This document shows, one piece after another, positions 54,246-62,876 of a stretch of DNA of 64,000 bases. Source of the DNA: JACKFB01 sp041389525 (GTDB taxonomy: Bacteria; Myxococcota_A; UBA9042; PHBI01; JACKFB01); contig JAWKRR010000013.1 in NCBI GenBank assembly GCA_041389525.1, positions 62,001-126,000 of the forward strand. Direction: 5' to 3'. The notes under the pieces are model-generated. The model saw only the letters and a list, made by a program, of their open reading frames with translations. It did not search any database and was not told the DNA's origin. A program made the position numbers and the translations under genes. Numbering within the stretch: position 1 is the stretch's first letter; every line of letters starts with the position of its first letter.

Positions 54246-55255
54246 TGAAGCGTTCTTTCGGCACCATCCTCCTCAGTCTGTGCGTCCTCTCCTGGGCCGG
54301 CGGCGCCGTCTTCGCCGACGAGGCCGCGGTCGAGGCCAACATCGAGCAGCGCGTCGAAGGGCAGCTCGAGGCGGACATCGAAGAGGCGACCGACCACGGC
54401 GCGGCCGGCGCGCACGGCGCCCACTCCGCCCACTCCGGCTGGGACGGCGAGCACTGGTCGATCGCGACGCTGCTGCCCGGCGCGCTAGCCGACAACCTGC
54501 GCGCGCTCGCCACCTGGCCCAACGGCGCCACCTGGTACGAGCACAACACCTACCCCCACATCAGCCACGTCATCATGGCGATCATCGCCTTCCTGCTCGG
54601 CATGCTGCTGATCTTCGCCGCGTCCAAGCGCCTCGCCGACCCCGAAGCCGCTATCATCCCCGAGAAGAAGCTCAGCGCGATGGTGGTCTTCGACATCATC
54701 TCCGAGTCGCTGCTCGGCCTGATGAGCTCGATGATGCCTCGCGAGAAGGCCCTGAAGTTCCTGCCGCTGATCATGGCCTTCGCCGTCTTCATCTTCCTCG
54801 GCAACTTCCTCGGCCTGGTCCCGGGCTTCTTGCCCGCCACCGACAACCTGAACACGACGCTGGCCCTCGGCGTGGTGAGCTTCCTGGCCTACAACTACTG
54901 GGGCATCCGCCAGCACGGCCTCGTCGCGCACCTCAAGCACTTCGCGGGCCCGATCCCGTGGCTGGCCCCCCTGATGATCCCCATCGAGATTATCAGCCAC
55001 CTCGTCCGCCCGCTGAGCCTCGCCTTCCGCCTCATGGGCAACATGTTCGGCGACCACATGGTCCTCGGGATCTTCCTCGGCATCTTCCCGCTGCTCTTGC
55101 CGCTGCCCGTGATGGTGCTCGGCCTCATCGTCGTCAGCGTGCAGACCCTGGTCTTCACGCTGCTGTCCATCGTCTACATCTCCCTCGCCGTGGAAGAGCA
55201 CGAACACCACGACGACCACGCCGCTCATGGCGATTCCCACGCGCACGCCCACTGA
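54245..55255 (+). CDS. atpB: F0F1 ATP synthase subunit a
   Basis: The 336-residue membrane stator subunit that forms the ion half-channels. The essential Arg is R262 in SLAFRLMGNMFGDH. It is longer than usual (about 230-290) because of an N-terminal signal-like segment (residues 1-25) followed by an acidic and His-rich stretch (DHGAAGAHGAHSAHSG), and a C-terminal His-rich tail (EEHEHHDDHAAHGDSHAHAH). The histidine clusters on both ends are unusual and could bind metal or protons. It overlaps atpI by one base and precedes atpE by 112 bases. Confidence 0.97.
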   Translation: MKRSFGTILLSLCVLSWAGGAVFADEAAVEANIEQRVEGQLEADIEEATDHGAAGAHGAHSAHSGWDGEHWSIATLLPGALADNLRALATWPNGATWYEHNTYPHISHVIMAIIAFLLGMLLIFAASKRLADPEAAIIPEKKLSAMVVFDIISESLLGLMSSMMPREKALKFLPLIMAFAVFIFLGNFLGLVPGFLPATDNLNTTLALGVVSFLAYNYWGIRQHGLVAHLKHFAGPIPWLAPLMIPIEIISHLVRPLSLAFRLMGNMFGDHMVLGIFLGIFPLLLPLPVMVLGLIVVSVQTLVFTLLSIVYISLAVEEHEHHDDHAAHGDSHAHAH

Positions 55256-55367
55256 CATCTGGTCTTTCGGGTTGCACCCCCTAGCTGGTTGCGTTAATCA
55301 CGCGCCGCCCTCCGGCGCACCACCGGGCTCCCGCCCATTTCCATTGTCCATCCCAAGGAGCTGTCCG

Positions 55368-55697
55368 ATGAGAAAGGCGCTGAGCACCGCGCTGCTGACC
55401 CTCGTTACCCTTTGCCTGCTTGCCCCGATGGCTCTCGCCGCGGACGGCGCGGCCGATAACCAGTTCACCGTCAACGCCTACTTGGCGCTCGGTGCGGGCC
55501 TCGGCCTCGGTCTGGCGGCCTTCGGCGGCGCGCTCGGACAGGGCAAGGCTTCGGCCGCTGCCCTCGAAGGCATCGCCCGCAACCCCGGCGCGTCCGACAA
55601 GATCTTCACCCCGATGATCCTCGGCCTCGCCCTTATCGAGTCCCTGGTCATCTACTCGCTCCTCATCTCCTTCCTGCTCCAGGGCAAGATCGGATGA
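55368..55697 (+). CDS. atpE: F0F1 ATP synthase subunit c
   Basis: The rotor proteolipid, 109 residues including an apparent signal peptide (MRKALSTALLTLVTLCLLAP...ALA). The mature hairpin has the conserved loop ARNPGA and the ion-binding Glu E91. Around it Q58, S92 and Y96 occupy the spacing of Q32/S66/Y70 of the Na+-binding Ilyobacter c ring, while T67 is Leu here, so the ion used is open. AAGGAG stands seven bases before the ATG. A strong terminator follows at 55740. Confidence 0.97.
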   Translation: MRKALSTALLTLVTLCLLAPMALAADGAADNQFTVNAYLALGAGLGLGLAAFGGALGQGKASAAALEGIARNPGASDKIFTPMILGLALIESLVIYSLLISFLLQGKIG

Positions 55698-55739
55698 AGC
55701 GCGGCCGCCTGCTTTCGCGGGCGGCGGTGTGAATCACGA

Positions 55740-55773
55740 AGCCAGCCGGGATCGTCTCGATCCCGCGCTGGCT
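55740..55773 (+). terminator. Terminator of the atpZ-I-B-E operon
   Basis: AGCCAGC plus CGGGATCG (55740-55754) pairs with CGATCCCG and GCTGGCT (55758-55773) around a TCT loop with a single bulged C, a 15-bp stem followed by TTGTCATTTC. It lies 42 bases after the atpE stop. Confidence 0.8.
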
Positions 55774-55861
55774 TTGTCATTTCTGGAGACGCGCTCAGGG
55801 CGCGAGCGCCGGCCCGACCCAGAGGTCAGCCGGCTGTCGAGCCCGCCACAAGCCCAGAAGG

Positions 55862-57601
55862 TCAGTCGACTTCCGGCTGGACGAGCAGCAGCTCGGCGGC
55901 GTAGCGCGGCTCCAGGTCATGGGCGTGCACTCGACCCAGCGCCAGGACCAGCTCGGCCATCGCGGCCTCCATCCAGTCCCGGACGGGCGCCGAGACGTGC
56001 GGCAGCAGCGCGTCCATGGCGCGGCGGGCCGGCAGGCCCAGCGTGGGCGCGTCCGCCTCGCCGCCCTTGTCGAAGAGCAGCGCGAAGGCGCTGACCAGCT
56101 CGGCCTTGCTGAGCGGGTTGAAGCCCAGCTCGCCGTCGATGAGCACGTGCGCCATGGCGGTTCGAAACAGCGTCTGTAGCCGGACCTGCTGCTTCGCCGC
56201 GTCGCTGAGTCCGCCCAGATTCGCCGCGAGCAGCGCCTCCGGGGTGAAGCCCAGGTGCTGCTCGAAGAAGCTCAGCACCCCCTCGGCGTCGCTGAGCAGC
56301 GCCTCGACGCGGACGAGGTCCTCGATGGTCGTGAAGTCGCGGTAGCCCATGCTCCCTTCGCGCTCGACCCCTTCGAAAAAGCGAGGCCGCGTCTGAGCGG
56401 TCGCCTCGATCGCGCTGTGGCTGGGCTCGCCCATCAGGCCCAGCCCGAGCCGCGCGCCCGAGCGCCGCTCGATGCTGCGCGCGCGCTTGGCCAGCTGGAC
56501 CGTCAGGCTGTGCCCGACGCGGAAGATCGGCTCGGCCCACAGGCGCCGCAGCACCTCGGCGCCCGTCGCGGCCGACTCGTCGGCGAGATGAGACAGCCCG
56601 AGATTTGTCAGGGCCGCCACGTGCCGCCCGACCGCGGGCAGCTCGTCGGTGTGCGAGAGATCGCCAGTCCAGGCCATGAAGACCTTGTGGACGAGGTACG
56701 CGAAGGCCTCGGCGATGCGCGCCCGCTCTTCGTCGTCCAGCAGCTGCAGCGCCGCGCCCAGCAGGGCAGGGGGCTCGATGTCCCGCAGCGCCAGGTCCTG
56801 CACGCTGCCGCCCATGTCGATGGTGGGCAGCGACGGCCGCACCCGCTCGAGATGCTCGCGCACCCGCTGGCGCGCCCGCCCCGGGTCCAGCCACTTGTAC
56901 GCGCGGGGCGCCTCCTCCGGCCCGACGAAGCCCATCTCCTCGAGCCGTCCCTGGCGAAAGAAGATGAGGCTCTCCTCGATGCTCGACGGCAGCTCAAACC
57001 GCGCCGCCAGCAGAAGCTCGCGCATGCGCCCGGGGTCGGCGGACCACAAGAGGCTCATCAGGCCGCGCAGGCGCTCGGCGAGCTCTTCGTCCTCGTGCGG
57101 CACCGTCACCCAGTACGCGAAGTCGGGCGTCTGGAAGAGCTGCAGCTCGTCGGGGACCGTGTCCGTCTCGAGATCGGCCGGGTAGACCTGCACCCGCGAC
57201 GTGAAGAGCAGCACCAGCAGCTCGTCCTCGGTCTGCCGCACGACCCGCTGGGCCGTCTCGAGGTTGGCGGAGTTCGCGATGTCCAGCCAGGACAGCCAGC
57301 GCTCGAAGCGCACCTCGTGGCCGGACCAGAGATCCAGGTCCAGCAGGCCGCGGATCTGCTCGTTGGACGCCAGCTCGAGCAGCGCGCCCGCGTCGTGCGC
57401 CCCGATATCCTTTACTAGGAAGTAGAACTCGCCGGTGCTGAAGCTGCGGACCATCGCCTTGGGATCGGCGAGATCGAGCAGCCAGTTCAGCTTCTTCATC
57501 CCGTTGGCGCCGCGCAGCGCCGCGGGCATGCGCGCCCGCCCGGCGATGTCGGCGAGGGAACGGGTGGACTCGGACGTACGGGGGGCGTTTGAATCAGTCA
57601 T
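55862..57601 (-). CDS. DUF6178 family protein
   Basis: A 579-residue, mainly helical soluble protein of the DUF6178 family found in Deltaproteobacteria-like lineages; function unknown. Recognisable segments are the N-terminal KKLNWLLDLADPKAMVRSF, EFYFLVKDIGAHDAGALLEL, and a middle domain with LIFFRQGRLEEMGFV. The ATG at 57601 (AAGG ahead) is used; in-frame sequence upstream overlaps the divergent glycosyltransferase-like gene. It is a single gene facing the atp terminator. Confidence 0.8.
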   Translation of the reverse strand: MTDSNAPRTSESTRSLADIAGRARMPAALRGANGMKKLNWLLDLADPKAMVRSFSTGEFYFLVKDIGAHDAGALLELASNEQIRGLLDLDLWSGHEVRFERWLSWLDIANSANLETAQRVVRQTEDELLVLLFTSRVQVYPADLETDTVPDELQLFQTPDFAYWVTVPHEDEELAERLRGLMSLLWSADPGRMRELLLAARFELPSSIEESLIFFRQGRLEEMGFVGPEEAPRAYKWLDPGRARQRVREHLERVRPSLPTIDMGGSVQDLALRDIEPPALLGAALQLLDDEERARIAEAFAYLVHKVFMAWTGDLSHTDELPAVGRHVAALTNLGLSHLADESAATGAEVLRRLWAEPIFRVGHSLTVQLAKRARSIERRSGARLGLGLMGEPSHSAIEATAQTRPRFFEGVEREGSMGYRDFTTIEDLVRVEALLSDAEGVLSFFEQHLGFTPEALLAANLGGLSDAAKQQVRLQTLFRTAMAHVLIDGELGFNPLSKAELVSAFALLFDKGGEADAPTLGLPARRAMDALLPHVSAPVRDWMEAAMAELVLALGRVHAHDLEPRYAAELLLVQPEVD

Positions 57602-57706
57602 GGACGGCCCTTGATAGGCACGCGCGCGGCGTCGGGCAAGGCGCGGCGCCGCGAATCGATCGGGGACGCCTGGCCGAGATGACCGGACCGTCGAGGACGC
57701 TCGTAC

Positions 57707-57735
57707 TTGCGCCCGAGCATGTGAGCGCATAGAAC
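57707..57735 (+). promoter_or_regulatory. Candidate promoter of the GT-C-like gene
   Basis: TTGCGC (57707-57712), 17 bases, TAGAAC (57730-57735), placing a start near 57742, about 30 bases before the ATG at 57771. Confidence 0.45.
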
Positions 57736-57770
57736 GGCTCGCCTCTGCCCTCGGGAGACCGGTCGCCGTC

Positions 57771-60700
57771 ATGCCCTTCGATGCCCTCCGCGACTTTGTC
57801 GAACGCCACGGCCACCTGGTCGCGCTGGTGCTCGCCGCGGTCGTGCTGTTCACCGGGCTTGGCCGATCGGGGCTGTGGGAGCCGTGGGAGATGGACCGCG
57901 CCGATCTCGCGCGGACCTTGGTCGAGCCCGCGCAGGTGGCGGCCGCCGTCGCGACGGACACCGGCGCGCTGCGGACCAGCGTCGACACGGCGGCGGCTGA
58001 GGCTGATCTGGTCGTGCGCCACGCCAGCGCAGACGCACTCACTACGCGCAACCCCACCGGCGGCGCGCGCCTCGTCCGCGAGACCCTCGATCGCGCGCGC
58101 ACCGACGTGGTCGCCGCGGTGGTCATCGACGGCGCCCTCATCGGCAGCCCGCGCGACACCGGCGTCGGGCTCGGCGCAGCGTGGAATTGGCTCGCCGAGG
58201 CCCTCGGCTACACCCCCAACGGCCAGGTGGTCGTGCTCTGGCCGGACGCCGACCTCGACATCGCCGCGATCGAGCGCGCCATCGGCGTCGCCCGCGTCCG
58301 CACCGGCTTCGAGGACCTGCGGAAGACCTTCCAATTGCAGGCCATCTCGTGGCCGCCGGCCGCCGACCCCTTCTGGGACACCGCCATCGCCCGCCTGCCG
58401 CCGCTGGACCGCCTCACCCACCTCAAGGCCAGCGATTCGGCAGGTCTGACCGAGATCCTTGAGGCCGCCGGCCGCTCCACCCGCCGCGTCGTCCAGTTCA
58501 AAGAGCGCGGCGAGACCCTGACCGCCGCCCCCCTCAGCGCCTGGCTCACCGCCGGCTTCTACGGGGCCATGGGGACCTCCGAGTTCACCTCCCGCCTCGC
58601 CGGGGCGCTGCTGGCGTGGCTCACCGTGCTGGTGCTGGTCTTCGCCGCCCGCCGCCACTTCAGCGGCACCACGGCGCTCTTCGCGGGCATCGTCCTGGTC
58701 ACCATCCCCCTCTTCTTCGCCGAAGCCCGCTCGGTCGCGAGCAACGCCGGCGCCACGCTCTCGGCGACCCTCTTCGGCGCGGCCCTGCTCGATCACGTCC
58801 GCTCCCCCCGAGATCCCCGCGTCTACATCCTGCTCGCCCTCGGCGCCGTCGTCGGCCTGCTCGCCTCCGGCCTCACCGCGCTGCTGGTCGGCGCGGTCAT
58901 GGCGGCCTCGGTCGTCCTGGTCAGCGGCCGCCGCACCTTCGAAGACTGGCTCCCCACCATCGCGCTGGGCGCCATCCTCGCCATCGCCGCCCTCGTCGTG
59001 CTGCAGAGCCCGTCGGACGGCTTCGCGGGCCAATTCCGCTTTACGCAGCCGCTCTTCACCGAAGGCCCCAGCGCCTACGAGCGCAACTTCGACTACGCCA
59101 TCAAGCGCATCGGCTTCGGCACCTTCCCCTGGTCGGCCGCCATCATCGTCGCGTTCGGCGCGCTCTTGTGGAGCGCCACCCACGACCAAGACCGCCGCAG
59201 CCTCACCCTCGTCATCTGGCTCGCCGTCCCCGCCGTCGCGACCATGGGCCTGCTCAAGGGCTTCAACCAGACCCACTTCACCGGCCCCGCCGCCATGGCC
59301 CTCGGCACCGCCCTCTTCTTGGACCAGCTCACCCGCCGCGGCCTCTGGAGCCGCGTGGTCGCCTTCTTCCTCCTCCTCACCACGCTCATCCTTTGGAAGG
59401 AGCTCTCGGCCAGCCCCCAACCCCTCGCCGACCTCCTGGCCTACGACCCGCCCTTCGCCGACAAGCCCGGCCAGCGCTTCCCCTCCGACGTCCACCTCCC
59501 CAAGACCGCCATGCTGCTGGTCTTCGCGCTCTCGGGCCTCCTGCTGGTCCACGTCACCCGCCTGGTCACCGTCGCCGCCCGCATCGCCGCGTTCTTCCGC
59601 CGCGAGCGCCCCGCCTCCATCGCCGGCGCCATCTTCCTCGTCATCCTCCCGCTGATGTGGCTGGTCCGCGTCCTCGGCAAGTACGTCGGCGGCATGAATC
59701 TCCCGACGGCGTCAGGGCTTTCGGACGCCCAGCGCACCTTCGCCTCCTCCTTTCTGCTCTCGACCGACCCCGCCGTGCTGCTCTCCTGGATGGCGCTCGG
59801 GCTCGTCCTGGTCCTGAAGGTCTCTGAGTTCCTGGCCCCGCCGCTCCAGCGCTGGGGCCGCGCCTACGCCGCCCCCCGCGAGGGCGTCTCGGTCATCGGC
59901 CTGCCTCTGCGCGGCCTCGGCGTCCTCGCGGTCCTCAGCGCCCGCTGGCTCGTCGTCTTCCCGCTGCGTGGCGCCCGCCGCCTCACCGTCGCCGCGTTCG
60001 GTCGGGTGTCCGCCTCGGTCGCCCTCTACGCCGGCGCCGCCTTCGCCATCATCAGCGCCGTCGCCATGCTGCTCTCGGTCAGCGCGCCCGACGGCTACTG
60101 GGCCGAGACCCTCGGCAACCTCAGCACCGTCGGCGTCGTCGCCCTCGGCCTGCTCCTCGCCTTCTGGGTCCGCTCGACCACGGGCCGCCTCGGCGACGCC
60201 GCCCTCGCCGCCACCTCGCTCTTCGCCATCGTCCTGGCCACCCGCCTCTCCCGCGACGCCGACCACCGCCCCATCTACGTCACGGTCTTCGTCGTGCTCT
60301 CAGGCCTCGCCTTCGCCCGCGTCCTCGCCCCCCGCCTCGCGCGCGACTTCTCGGCCTTCGCCCGCGAGGGCGGCGTCCTGGCCGCGCTCGCGCTCTTCGC
60401 CCTGACCTTGCCGCTGCTCGACCGCTGGGACGCCATGGCGCCGCTCCTCTACCCTGACGCCACCGAGAATCTCACCCGCTACCTGCTCTTCGAGTCGCGC
60501 ACCACCGCCCTGGCCCTCATCGCCCTGCTCGGCGTCGCCCTCAACGTCTGGCTCCCGCGCAGCTTCACCCTGCGCATCTCGCGCCTCGCCTCCCCGCTCG
60601 AGCGCGGCCCCGCCGCCGCCTTCGGCCTGCTCACCGCCGCCATCCTCTTCACCGCGCTCGCCGCCGGCGCCTTCTACCCGACGCTCTCAGAGCACGTCAG

Positions 60701-61937
60701 CCAGAAGCACGTGCTCGAGACCTACCGCGACGCCGAGGGCATCGCCCCCCACACCATGGGCACCCGCATCGTCCGCCACGGCTCCTTCGGCACCTCCGGC
60801 CGCAAGGACTCGAACTTCTACACGGCCGACATCCCCGAGATCCGCGACCGCCAGACCGCCCTGCGCGTGCTGCTCGGCGAGAGCGACACCTCAGCGTCCG
60901 TCGAGACGACCACCGGCACCATGGCCCGTGTCTTCCCTGGCTGGGACCCGAAGAACGACGCCGACTCCGACGGCAAGCGCGATTTCCTCGTCGAGCGCGG
61001 GGTCGCGACCGCGGTGGCCCCCGGCCGCATGATGGACTCGACCCGCGCCTGGGCGCCCGACAGCCTCAAGGGCCGCGTCCTCATCGACTCCGAGGGGCGC
61101 CAGTGGACGGTCACCGGCAACGACGCGACCTCGCTGTCCCTGGAAGGCCCGGGCGTCGTGTCCTACTCGCCGACCTCGCCCGAGAAGAGCGCCTACGTCC
61201 TCGACGACCCGAAAGCGCCAGTCCACACCGCGACCGCCGAGGCCCGCGCCCGCTGGTACGAGCTGCTGCCCGCCGAGAACTTCTCCGAGCTCAACCACGC
61301 GTTCCGAGAGATCTCGGGCGGGCGTCACATCCCCGTTCTGGACGGCCGGTCAAGCCGCGTTCTGCTAGGCGCGAGCTGGCTAGAAGACGGCGAGGAGAAC
61401 CAGAACCGCTACGCCGCCCACACCATGACGCGCGCCGAGTTCGACGCCCTGGACGACCCCAAGATCCACCGCGGCTGGGCCAACTTCCAGGACACTATCC
61501 GCGTGCTGGGCTACCGCCTCGACGAGGACGTCATCTCGCGCGGCAAGGGCTACAGGCTGTCGGTCTACTACGAGGCGATCGGCGAGATCCGGACCTCTTA
61601 CAAGATCTTCATGCACATCGACCGCCAGGGCACCTCCAACCGCATCCACGGCGACCACTGGCCGCTGAACCTTCCCGGCGCCGGCACCGAGGGCGAAGAG
61701 GAAGGCAAGATCTGCGTGGGCTGCTACCGCACCGACCACTGGATGCAGGGCGACGTCGTCGTCGACGTCTACGAGGGGGAGGTGCCGGTCGGCACGCCGT
61801 CCGGCCCGCAGGACATCTGGGTCGGCTTCTACACGCCCGGCAGCGATGAGCGGCTGAAGGTGAAGAACTGGGACGAGGGCCGGATTCGGCACGACGGCCA
61901 AAACCGCGTGCGCATCGGCACCTTCCAGGTCCGGTGA
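57771..61937 (+). CDS. Giant multi-spanning GT-C (PMT/ArnT-like) membrane protein
   Basis: A 1,388-residue membrane protein with some 18-20 hydrophobic segments. The first external loop carries GLWEPWEMDRADLAR (residues 34-48), the acidic motif of the PMT/ArnT (GT39-type) glycosyltransferases, which move lipid-linked sugars to acceptors outside the membrane. A ~190-residue soluble insertion (about 50-240) between the first and second membrane segments is atypical, and the protein is over twice the usual length. The C-terminal ~370 residues are soluble and include an acidic Ca2+-site-like run (DPKNDADSDGKRD, about 1059-1071) and a beta-rich end. A GTGA overlap couples it to pilD. Acceptor unknown. 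Confidence 0.75.
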   Translation: MPFDALRDFVERHGHLVALVLAAVVLFTGLGRSGLWEPWEMDRADLARTLVEPAQVAAAVATDTGALRTSVDTAAAEADLVVRHASADALTTRNPTGGARLVRETLDRARTDVVAAVVIDGALIGSPRDTGVGLGAAWNWLAEALGYTPNGQVVVLWPDADLDIAAIERAIGVARVRTGFEDLRKTFQLQAISWPPAADPFWDTAIARLPPLDRLTHLKASDSAGLTEILEAAGRSTRRVVQFKERGETLTAAPLSAWLTAGFYGAMGTSEFTSRLAGALLAWLTVLVLVFAARRHFSGTTALFAGIVLVTIPLFFAEARSVASNAGATLSATLFGAALLDHVRSPRDPRVYILLALGAVVGLLASGLTALLVGAVMAASVVLVSGRRTFEDWLPTIALGAILAIAALVVLQSPSDGFAGQFRFTQPLFTEGPSAYERNFDYAIKRIGFGTFPWSAAIIVAFGALLWSATHDQDRRSLTLVIWLAVPAVATMGLLKGFNQTHFTGPAAMALGTALFLDQLTRRGLWSRVVAFFLLLTTLILWKELSASPQPLADLLAYDPPFADKPGQRFPSDVHLPKTAMLLVFALSGLLLVHVTRLVTVAARIAAFFRRERPASIAGAIFLVILPLMWLVRVLGKYVGGMNLPTASGLSDAQRTFASSFLLSTDPAVLLSWMALGLVLVLKVSEFLAPPLQRWGRAYAAPREGVSVIGLPLRGLGVLAVLSARWLVVFPLRGARRLTVAAFGRVSASVALYAGAAFAIISAVAMLLSVSAPDGYWAETLGNLSTVGVVALGLLLAFWVRSTTGRLGDAALAATSLFAIVLATRLSRDADHRPIYVTVFVVLSGLAFARVLAPRLARDFSAFAREGGVLAALALFALTLPLLDRWDAMAPLLYPDATENLTRYLLFESRTTALALIALLGVALNVWLPRSFTLRISRLASPLERGPAAAFGLLTAAILFTALAAGAFYPTLSEHVSQKHVLETYRDAEGIAPHTMGTRIVRHGSFGTSGRKDSNFYTADIPEIRDRQTALRVLLGESDTSASVETTTGTMARVFPGWDPKNDADSDGKRDFLVERGVATAVAPGRMMDSTRAWAPDSLKGRVLIDSEGRQWTVTGNDATSLSLEGPGVVSYSPTSPEKSAYVLDDPKAPVHTATAEARARWYELLPAENFSELNHAFREISGGRHIPVLDGRSSRVLLGASWLEDGEENQNRYAAHTMTRAEFDALDDPKIHRGWANFQDTIRVLGYRLDEDVISRGKGYRLSVYYEAIGEIRTSYKIFMHIDRQGTSNRIHGDHWPLNLPGAGTEGEEEGKICVGCYRTDHWMQGDVVVDVYEGEVPVGTPSGPQDIWVGFYTPGSDERLKVKNWDEGRIRHDGQNRVRIGTFQVR

Positions 61938-62866
61938 TGGACGGCGTCGGCCTGGGCCTCGCCTTCGCAGCGCTGATCTTCGTGCTCGGCGCCTCCATCG
62001 GCTCATTTCTCAACGTCGTCATCTACCGGCTGCCCGCCCGGCTCTCCATCGTGCGGCCGGCCAGCCGCTGCCCAAGCTGCGAGACGCCGATCCTGGCGCG
62101 CCACAACGTGCCGATCCTCGGCTGGCTGGCGCTCCGCGGGCGCTGCGCCGCGTGTGGCGTCGAGATCTCCGCCCGCTACGCCCTGGTCGAGCTGACCATG
62201 GGCATCCTGGCCCTCGCCCTCTTCACCGACCTCGCCGGCGGCCTGCTCACCGCCGACCTGATGGTCTCGCCGGGCTTCCTCCTCGACGTCGTCGGCCCCT
62301 TCGTCCTCTACCTGACGTTCTTGGCCGGGTTGGTCGCCATCACCTTCATCGACCTGGACTGGTTCATCATCCCGGACAGCCTGTCGCTGCCTGCGATCCC
62401 CCTGGGCCTGCTCGCCAGCTTCGCCGCCGGCCACGCGACGGGGGTGACCTGGGTCGACAGCCTCATCGGCGCGGCGGCCGGCGCGGGCGTCATCCTGGCG
62501 GTCATCTTGGGCTACGGCCTGCTCACCGGCCGCGAGGGCATGGGCGGCGGCGACTGGAAGCTGCTCGGCGCCATCGGCGCGTGGCTGGGCTGGCAGGGGC
62601 TGCCCTTCGTGCTCTTCGCCGCGTCGATTCAGGGCATCGCGCTCACGCTCATCTTGGGCCGCGCCTTCGCGGTCAGCGAGCTGCCGCCTGATCCTTCCGG
62701 TCAGGAGCCGCCTGCAGACGAAGCCCCGCCCGCGGACGCCGAGCCCGCCCGCTTCGGCCAGCTCGCGATCCCCTTCGGTCCCTTCTTGGCCCTCGCGGCC
62801 ATCGAGTACCTGCTTTTCCGCCAGGAGATCCGCGGCTTCCTTTCGGCCGCCCTCTCATTCGGGTGA
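61937..62866 (+). CDS. pilD: Prepilin peptidase (type IV leader peptidase/N-methylase)
   Basis: A 309-residue bifunctional A24 protease that cleaves and N-methylates type IV prepilins and type II secretion pseudopilins. The N-terminal SIGSFLNVVIYRLP, the zinc-binding pairs CPSC and CAAC, the aspartates in FIDLDWFIIPD and the GGGDWKLL active-site motif are all present. Start at ATG 61937, or GTG 61934, which overlaps the upstream stop (GTGA). A Pro/Ala-rich insertion (PPDPSGQEPPADEAPPAD) before the last membrane helix is extra. No pilin gene is in the window. Confidence 0.93.
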   Translation: MDGVGLGLAFAALIFVLGASIGSFLNVVIYRLPARLSIVRPASRCPSCETPILARHNVPILGWLALRGRCAACGVEISARYALVELTMGILALALFTDLAGGLLTADLMVSPGFLLDVVGPFVLYLTFLAGLVAITFIDLDWFIIPDSLSLPAIPLGLLASFAAGHATGVTWVDSLIGAAAGAGVILAVILGYGLLTGREGMGGGDWKLLGAIGAWLGWQGLPFVLFAASIQGIALTLILGRAFAVSELPPDPSGQEPPADEAPPADAEPARFGQLAIPFGPFLALAAIEYLLFRQEIRGFLSAALSFG

Positions 62867-62876
62867 GGATGCGACC

